Of a stretch of 64,000 nucleotides of DNA, positions 59,749 through 64,000 are shown in pieces. Source of the DNA: Flavobacterium soyae (lineage in GTDB: Bacteria; Bacteroidota; Bacteroidia; Flavobacteriales; Flavobacteriaceae); assembly GCF_021245985.1 (NCBI RefSeq), contig NZ_JAJQXA010000001.1, positions 310,001 to 374,000 of the forward strand. Direction: 5' to 3'. Within the stretch, counting starts at the first letter, position 1. Each line of letters begins with the position of its first letter. The position numbers were made by a program, and so were the translations under genes. The notes beneath the pieces are model-generated. The model was not told the DNA's origin and did not search any database. It saw nothing but the letters and a program-made list of their open reading frames with translations.

Positions 59749-59775
59749 TGTTTACAATACACAAATAGAAGGCAT

Positions 59776-59816
59776 CAAAAAAGCCGTAATTACATTGCTG
59801 CAATTACGGCTTTTTC
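59776..59816. terminator. Terminator for asd (bidirectional form)
   Basis: AAAAAGCCGTAATT pairs with AATTACGGCTTTTT; A and T tails on both sides. Confidence 0.85.
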
Positions 59817-59843
59817 TTTATAACAATTTTCTTTAATCTCTAG

Positions 59844-60833
59844 TTATACCAAACCTGCTGCGATTAAATATTCAGCAATTTGAATTGTATTTGTTGCTGC
59901 GCCTTTTCTTAAGTTATCAGCAACTATCCACATGTTTAATGTATTTGGCTGGCTCTCGTCACGACGAATTCTTCCAACAAAAACATCATTTTTACCTTCT
60001 GCATATAATGGCATTGGGTAAGTGAATGTATCTAAATTATCCTGTACCACTACTCCATCAGTATTGTGTAAAATTTCGCGAACTTCGTTTACATCAAAAT
60101 CATTTGTAAACTCAACATTTACTGCTTCACTGTGTCCACCAACAACCGGTACACGAACTGCAGTAGCTGTAACTCTAATTATATTATCACCAAGAATTTT
60201 TTGAGTTTCACGCACTAATTTCATTTCTTCTTTAGTGTATCCGTTATCTTCAAAACTATCGCAGTGCGGGATTGCATTTCTATGAATTGGATATTTGTAA
60301 GCCATATCGCCCTGAATTCCTGCATACTCATTTTCTAATTGTTTCACTGCTTTTACACCAGTTCCTGTGATAGATTGGTAAGTAGAAACAATGATTCTTT
60401 TAATGTTGTATTTTTTATGTAAAGGAGCCAAAGCCAATACCATTTGAATAGTAGAGCAGTTTGGGTTTGCAATAATTTTATCTTCTTTTGTTAATACAGA
60501 TGCATTGATTTCTGGAACTACTAATTTCTTAGTTGGATCCATTCTCCATGCCGATGAGTTGTCGATAACAGTTGTTCCGGCTGCAGCAAATTTTGGAGCC
60601 CATTCTAATGAAGTATCTCCACCTGCAGAGAAAACTGCGATATCTGCTTTCATATCTACAGCAGTCTGCATTCCAACAACTTTATATTTTGTCCCTTTAA
60701 ATTCAATTTCTTTTCCAATTGATTTTTCAGATGCAACAGGAATTAATTCTGTAACAGGAAAATTTCTTTCTGCTAAAACTTTAAGCATTATCTCGCCAAC
60801 CATTCCGGTAGCACCTACAACCGCTATTCTCAT
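59844..60833 (-). CDS. asd: Aspartate-semialdehyde dehydrogenase
   Basis: A 329-residue protein, the usual length. The N-terminal Rossmann GATGMVGEIMLKVL binds NADP, the catalytic Cys is in ANPNCSTIQM (about residue 125), and the substrate-binding QSITGTG and CDSFEDNGYTKEE segments follow. It makes aspartate semialdehyde for lysine, threonine, methionine and diaminopimelate synthesis. It has its own flavobacterial promoter (60872-60901) and a strong terminator. Confidence 0.97.
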   Translation of the reverse strand: MRIAVVGATGMVGEIMLKVLAERNFPVTELIPVASEKSIGKEIEFKGTKYKVVGMQTAVDMKADIAVFSAGGDTSLEWAPKFAAAGTTVIDNSSAWRMDPTKKLVVPEINASVLTKEDKIIANPNCSTIQMVLALAPLHKKYNIKRIIVSTYQSITGTGVKAVKQLENEYAGIQGDMAYKYPIHRNAIPHCDSFEDNGYTKEEMKLVRETQKILGDNIIRVTATAVRVPVVGGHSEAVNVEFTNDFDVNEVREILHNTDGVVVQDNLDTFTYPMPLYAEGKNDVFVGRIRRDESQPNTLNMWIVADNLRKGAATNTIQIAEYLIAAGLV

Positions 60834-60871
60834 TTTTATATTTTTAATATCAATTAATCTAATTTACTCTG

Positions 60872-60901
60872 CAAAAATAGTTATAATAAAAACGAAAACA
60901 A
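60872..60901 (-). promoter_or_regulatory. Flavobacterial promoter of asd
   Basis: Minus strand: TTG (60899-60901), 19-bp spacer, TATTTTTG (60872-60879), 38 bp before the start codon. Confidence 0.7.
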
Positions 60902-60950
60902 CATGCTTCACAAAAAATAACAAAATGTTACAAATTAAACAATTCATTAA

Positions 60951-60976
60951 AAAAAACCGCTCCAATCAAGAAGCGG
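60951..60976 (-). terminator. Terminator after mscL
   Basis: ACCGCT and AGCGGT pair across a 10-nt loop; on the minus strand a run of T follows. Confidence 0.75.
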
Positions 60977-61006
60977 TTAAGTTAGAATTAGTGCAGCGGT
61001 ATATTT

Positions 61007-61384
61007 TTATTTATTTTTTAATAAATCTCTAATTTGTGTAAGCAATTCTTCTTGTGTCGGTCCTGCTGGCGGCGGCGGTGCAGCACCTTTCTTTTTTGCA
61101 TGGTTTATTGCTTTAATTATCAGAAACAAAACAAAAGCAACAATTATAAAGTTAATTACTGCCGAAACAAACAAACCGTACTTAACACCCCCAAATGCTG
61201 TTAGTTCTTCGATAGTTGATAAATGTGCAGCATCTAAAGCCGGTTTTAATAGCAGTGGTGTAATAACATCTTCTATAAATGAGCTCACAATTTTACCAAA
61301 AGCAGCTCCAATAATCACACCGACAGCCAGATCAACAACGTTGCCTTTCATTGCAAATTCCTTAAATTCTGAAAAAAATCCCAT
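61007..61384 (-). CDS. mscL: Large-conductance mechanosensitive channel MscL
   Basis: A 125-residue protein with the MscL N-terminal signature (EFKEFAMKGNVVDLAVGVII), two membrane helices, and a charged C-terminal tail with PPPPAGPTQEELLTQIRDLL. It opens under membrane tension to release solutes on osmotic downshock. Pore-lining GAAFGKIVSSF is intact. Confidence 0.95.
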   Translation of the reverse strand: MGFFSEFKEFAMKGNVVDLAVGVIIGAAFGKIVSSFIEDVITPLLLKPALDAAHLSTIEELTAFGGVKYGLFVSAVINFIIVAFVLFLIIKAINHAKKKGAAPPPPAGPTQEELLTQIRDLLKNK

Positions 61385-61453
61385 AATTGACTTGTTTATA
61401 TTTATAAATAATTTAATACGAAAATACGCAAATTACCTGAAAGTTTCTTAAAT

Positions 61454-63922
61454 CTACCTAAAAAATACTCGTTTCACACGCTGCGAAATACTCGTCATAA
61501 TCTCATACGGAATGGTTTTTAAAGCATCGGCCATTTCAATAACTGTTGGGCTTTCGCCAAAAATAATTACCGAATCGCCTTCTTTGCAGTCGATATGACT
61601 TACATCAACCATTAACATATCCATACAGACGCTTCCTACGATATAGGCTTTTTGATTTTTAATGGTTACAAAACCAACCTGATTGCCCCATAATCTCGAA
61701 ATTCCATCTGCATATCCAATTGGAATTGTGGCAATTTTTGTTTCTCTTTCGGCCATGAAACGACGCCCGTAACCTACGCTGTCGCCTACTGGAATGGTAC
61801 GAACCTGCGAAATAATTGATTTTAACGTGCCTACATTTTCCAGATATTTTTGTTCTAGCGGGTCATTGGAAACGCCATATAAACCAATTCCCAAACGAAC
61901 CATATTATATTGTGCATCTGGGAAATTGCTGATTCCGGAAGTATTTAAAATATGACGAATTGGTTTTATATTTAATTCCATCATTAATTTTGAAGATAAT
62001 TTCTCGAATAAATTAATCTGCGAAATGACAAAATCATAATGGTTCAAATCGTCGCTCGTCGCCAAATGCGATAAAATACTCTGAACACGAACGGTCGAAT
62101 TTCCTTTTAAGGTTGCAATCAATTCATCTATAGTATCATCTTCAAACCCCAAACGATGCATTCCTGTATCGAGTTTTATATGAATAGGAAAATCTTTCAA
62201 ATTCTTTTCTCTGGCAATTTTCAAAAAGGCATTTAATCCTTTTATACTGTAAATTTCAGGTTCTAATTTATATTGAATGATGGACGGAAAACTGGTCGAT
62301 TCTGGATTTAAAACCATAATTGGCAGTTTGATTCCACCGTTTTTCAGCGAAATTCCTTCATCGGCGAAAGCCACACCTAAATAATTAACCTTATTATGTT
62401 CGAGTAATTTTGCAATTTCAAGTCCGCCGTTTCCGTAACCAAAAGCTTTAACCATTACCATGATTTTTACATCATCGGCCAGTTTTGATTTAAAGTAATT
62501 TAAATTATGATTTATGGCATCAAGGTTAATTTCAAGAACCGTTTCATGTGTTTTTTCTTCAAGCAGCGAAACTATTTCCTCAAACTGAAATGATCGTGCA
62601 CCTTTTATTAAAATAGTTTCGTTATTGAAATTCAGGTCCTCGACTGCATCAATAAATTCGGCAGTATTTTGAAACATGGTACTGTTTGGAAACTTGGCTG
62701 CAAAAGATGAAATAGTTGCCCCGACACCAATTATGCGATTGATTTTATTATCTGAAATTAACTGAGCAACTTTTGAATAGAGTTCTTCATTTGAAAATCC
62801 GCTTTGAAAAATATCCGACAAAATAACCGTTTTTGAAGCGTTCTTTTTTTGGCTTTCCAGAAAATCCAAAGCAATTTTCAGCGATTGAAAATCTGAGCTG
62901 TAACTATCATCAATTAAGCTGCAATTGTTGATTCCGTTTTTAACTTCAAGACGCATTTCAACCGGATAAAGTAATTGCACCCGATTTTGAATAACCTCGA
63001 AATCATAATTAAAATACAGTAAAACCAATAAACATGAAATAGTATTTTCTATAGAAGCCGAATCACTAAACGGAATTTCTAAATTGAAAATTTCCTCTTT
63101 ATATTGATATTTAATGGTTGTCGAATCGCTTTTGGTTTCTTTTTTCAAAATAAAAACATCTGCAGAAGCATCTGTAAAACTCCATGAAAATAAAGTTCTG
63201 TTCTCTAGTGGATATTTAACAGAAAAATCTAAAAGACATTGGTCTACCAATTCATTTTTTTGATAAATAATTACTGCTGATTTTTTGAAAAACAATAATT
63301 TTTCTTTGATTTTATGATTCAGATTTTCAAAACCTTCATCATGCGCAGAACCTATACTGGTTAAAACACCAATATTTGGTTTGATGATTTTTTCAAGGTT
63401 AACCATTTCGTTTACCGTCGAAATCCCGGCTTCGAAAATTCCTAAATTATGTTTCTCATTTATGGCAATCACAGAAAGCGGAACGCCAACTTGTGAATTG
63501 TAACTTTTTGGGCTTCGGATAATATTATAATCCGGACTCAGCAGGAAATTAAGCCATTCTTTTACGATGGTTTTTCCGTTGCTTCCCGTTAAACCAATTA
63601 TTGGAAAATCAAATAAATCACGATGATAACCTGCGAGTTCCTGAAGTGCTTTGCGAGTATTTTTTACCACGAAAAAATTCGCTTTTCCTTTTACATTTTC
63701 GGGAATATACTGAACGACAAAGTTCTGAACGCCTTTTTCTATCAATTCTGAAATGTACAAATGAGCATCATTGTTAACCCCAGAAAGGGCAATAAACAAT
63801 GTTTTAGACCCGTTTTGTAAAGAACGGCTGTCGATCGAAATATGATCAACAAAAATATCAGATTCCGAACCTATCCATTTGGCGTTAAAAACCGAAATAA
63901 GGCTTTTTAAATTTATGCTCAT
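61454..63922 (-). CDS. Bifunctional MurF-type ligase / alanine racemase
   Basis: An 822-residue fusion. The N-terminal half is a Mur ligase (MurF type) with ATP site LTGSNGKTIVKEW (about residue 114). The C-terminal half is alanine racemase: the PLP lysine in VMVKAFGYGNG (about residue 490) and a C-terminal beta domain with GYADGISRLWGN. It joins D-Ala-D-Ala to UDP-MurNAc-tripeptide and supplies D-alanine, so one chain covers two steps of peptidoglycan precursor synthesis. This fusion is known in Bacteroidetes. Confidence 0.93.
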   Translation of the reverse strand: MSINLKSLISVFNAKWIGSESDIFVDHISIDSRSLQNGSKTLFIALSGVNNDAHLYISELIEKGVQNFVVQYIPENVKGKANFFVVKNTRKALQELAGYHRDLFDFPIIGLTGSNGKTIVKEWLNFLLSPDYNIIRSPKSYNSQVGVPLSVIAINEKHNLGIFEAGISTVNEMVNLEKIIKPNIGVLTSIGSAHDEGFENLNHKIKEKLLFFKKSAVIIYQKNELVDQCLLDFSVKYPLENRTLFSWSFTDASADVFILKKETKSDSTTIKYQYKEEIFNLEIPFSDSASIENTISCLLVLLYFNYDFEVIQNRVQLLYPVEMRLEVKNGINNCSLIDDSYSSDFQSLKIALDFLESQKKNASKTVILSDIFQSGFSNEELYSKVAQLISDNKINRIIGVGATISSFAAKFPNSTMFQNTAEFIDAVEDLNFNNETILIKGARSFQFEEIVSLLEEKTHETVLEINLDAINHNLNYFKSKLADDVKIMVMVKAFGYGNGGLEIAKLLEHNKVNYLGVAFADEGISLKNGGIKLPIMVLNPESTSFPSIIQYKLEPEIYSIKGLNAFLKIAREKNLKDFPIHIKLDTGMHRLGFEDDTIDELIATLKGNSTVRVQSILSHLATSDDLNHYDFVISQINLFEKLSSKLMMELNIKPIRHILNTSGISNFPDAQYNMVRLGIGLYGVSNDPLEQKYLENVGTLKSIISQVRTIPVGDSVGYGRRFMAERETKIATIPIGYADGISRLWGNQVGFVTIKNQKAYIVGSVCMDMLMVDVSHIDCKEGDSVIIFGESPTVIEMADALKTIPYEIMTSISQRVKRVFFR

Positions 63923-63954
63923 TTAGAAATTTCTTTTTGTCAAATTTAAAAAAA

Positions 63955-64000
63955 GGTTTGCCGCGAATTACATTAATTTCCACGAATTATTTTTTTATTT
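63955..64000. repeat. Dispersed 'CCACGAATT' repeat, copy 4 (cut by window edge)
   Basis: gccgcgaattacattaattt followed by ccacgaatta; same family as 35570, 44766 and 51627. Confidence 0.5.

Noticed and set aside
60505..61032. 175-codon plus-strand frame opposite asd
   Set aside because: Shadow of asd; no independent start context and no recognisable protein.

Overview
The window comes from the chromosome of a Bacteroidota bacterium of the Flavobacterium type. The evidence is the strong AT bias, exported proteins with short Ala-Gln signal-peptide ends and Bacteroidetes-style lipoproteins, a SusC-like TonB receptor, a MurF-alanine racemase fusion, a BlaI/M56 pair, and promoters of the flavobacterial form TTG-N(17-23)-TAnnTTTG. 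No rRNA operon, CRISPR array, prophage or recognisable transposase was seen. The genus is an inference from these features; no 16S sequence is present.

Layout. 1-4.1 kb: end of an isoprenoid cluster (mevalonate-kinase-like GHMP kinase, DUF502 protein, UbiA prenyltransferase) and an RsuA/RluB-type pseudouridine synthase. 4.1-8.7 kb: small envelope proteins and a glycosyltransferase/flippase-like pair. 8.8-13.5 kb: ruvC, hemW, a cyclase-family hydrolase and a run of small genes. 13.6-20.7 kb: a DUF4407 protein, a TonB receptor with a beta-propeller phytase, and pckA. 20.9-26.6 kb: DUF423 protein, saccharopine dehydrogenase-like protein, a BlaI repressor with an M56 peptidase fused to an amidase domain, and an M20 dipeptidase. 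26.7-32 kb: tRNA-Leu, an unrecognised two-gene membrane cassette, a methyltransferase, a small orphan protein, a HAD phosphatase, and two tRNA-Asp genes with a possible decayed third copy. 32-38.8 kb: DUF58 protein, M1 aminopeptidase, thioredoxin, AsmA-like protein. 38.8-41.2 kb is accessory: dispersed repeats, an orphan HNH endonuclease and a paralogue of the small orphan protein. 41.2-47 kb: HPF, a repeat lipoprotein, an NTF2-like protein, an ammonium transporter, trmB, a LysE-type exporter and an alkyltransferase-like protein. 47.3-55 kb: a sensor kinase, an NtrC-type regulator, and a divergent HlyD/ABC/permease system whose promoter region looks sigma54-dependent. 55.1-63.9 kb: L,D-transpeptidase, Mrp and NifU Fe-S carriers, a ferredoxin, asd, mscL and murF-alr.

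The most striking general feature is the density of short dispersed repeats. At least ten families fill the intergenic spaces. Members of two of them, plus a simple AT-rich repeat, also lie in frame inside hemW, the cyclase gene and the glycosyltransferase gene. Candidates for new biology are: (1) the BlaI plus M56-amidase fusion with a promoter embedded in twin operator dyads; (2) the NtrC-regulated ABC exporter with a near-consensus sigma54 site and tandem upstream dyads; (3) a structured repeat that seems to have entered the 5' leader of a small gene with an 18-bp direct duplication; (4) the two-gene membrane cassette next to tRNA-Leu.
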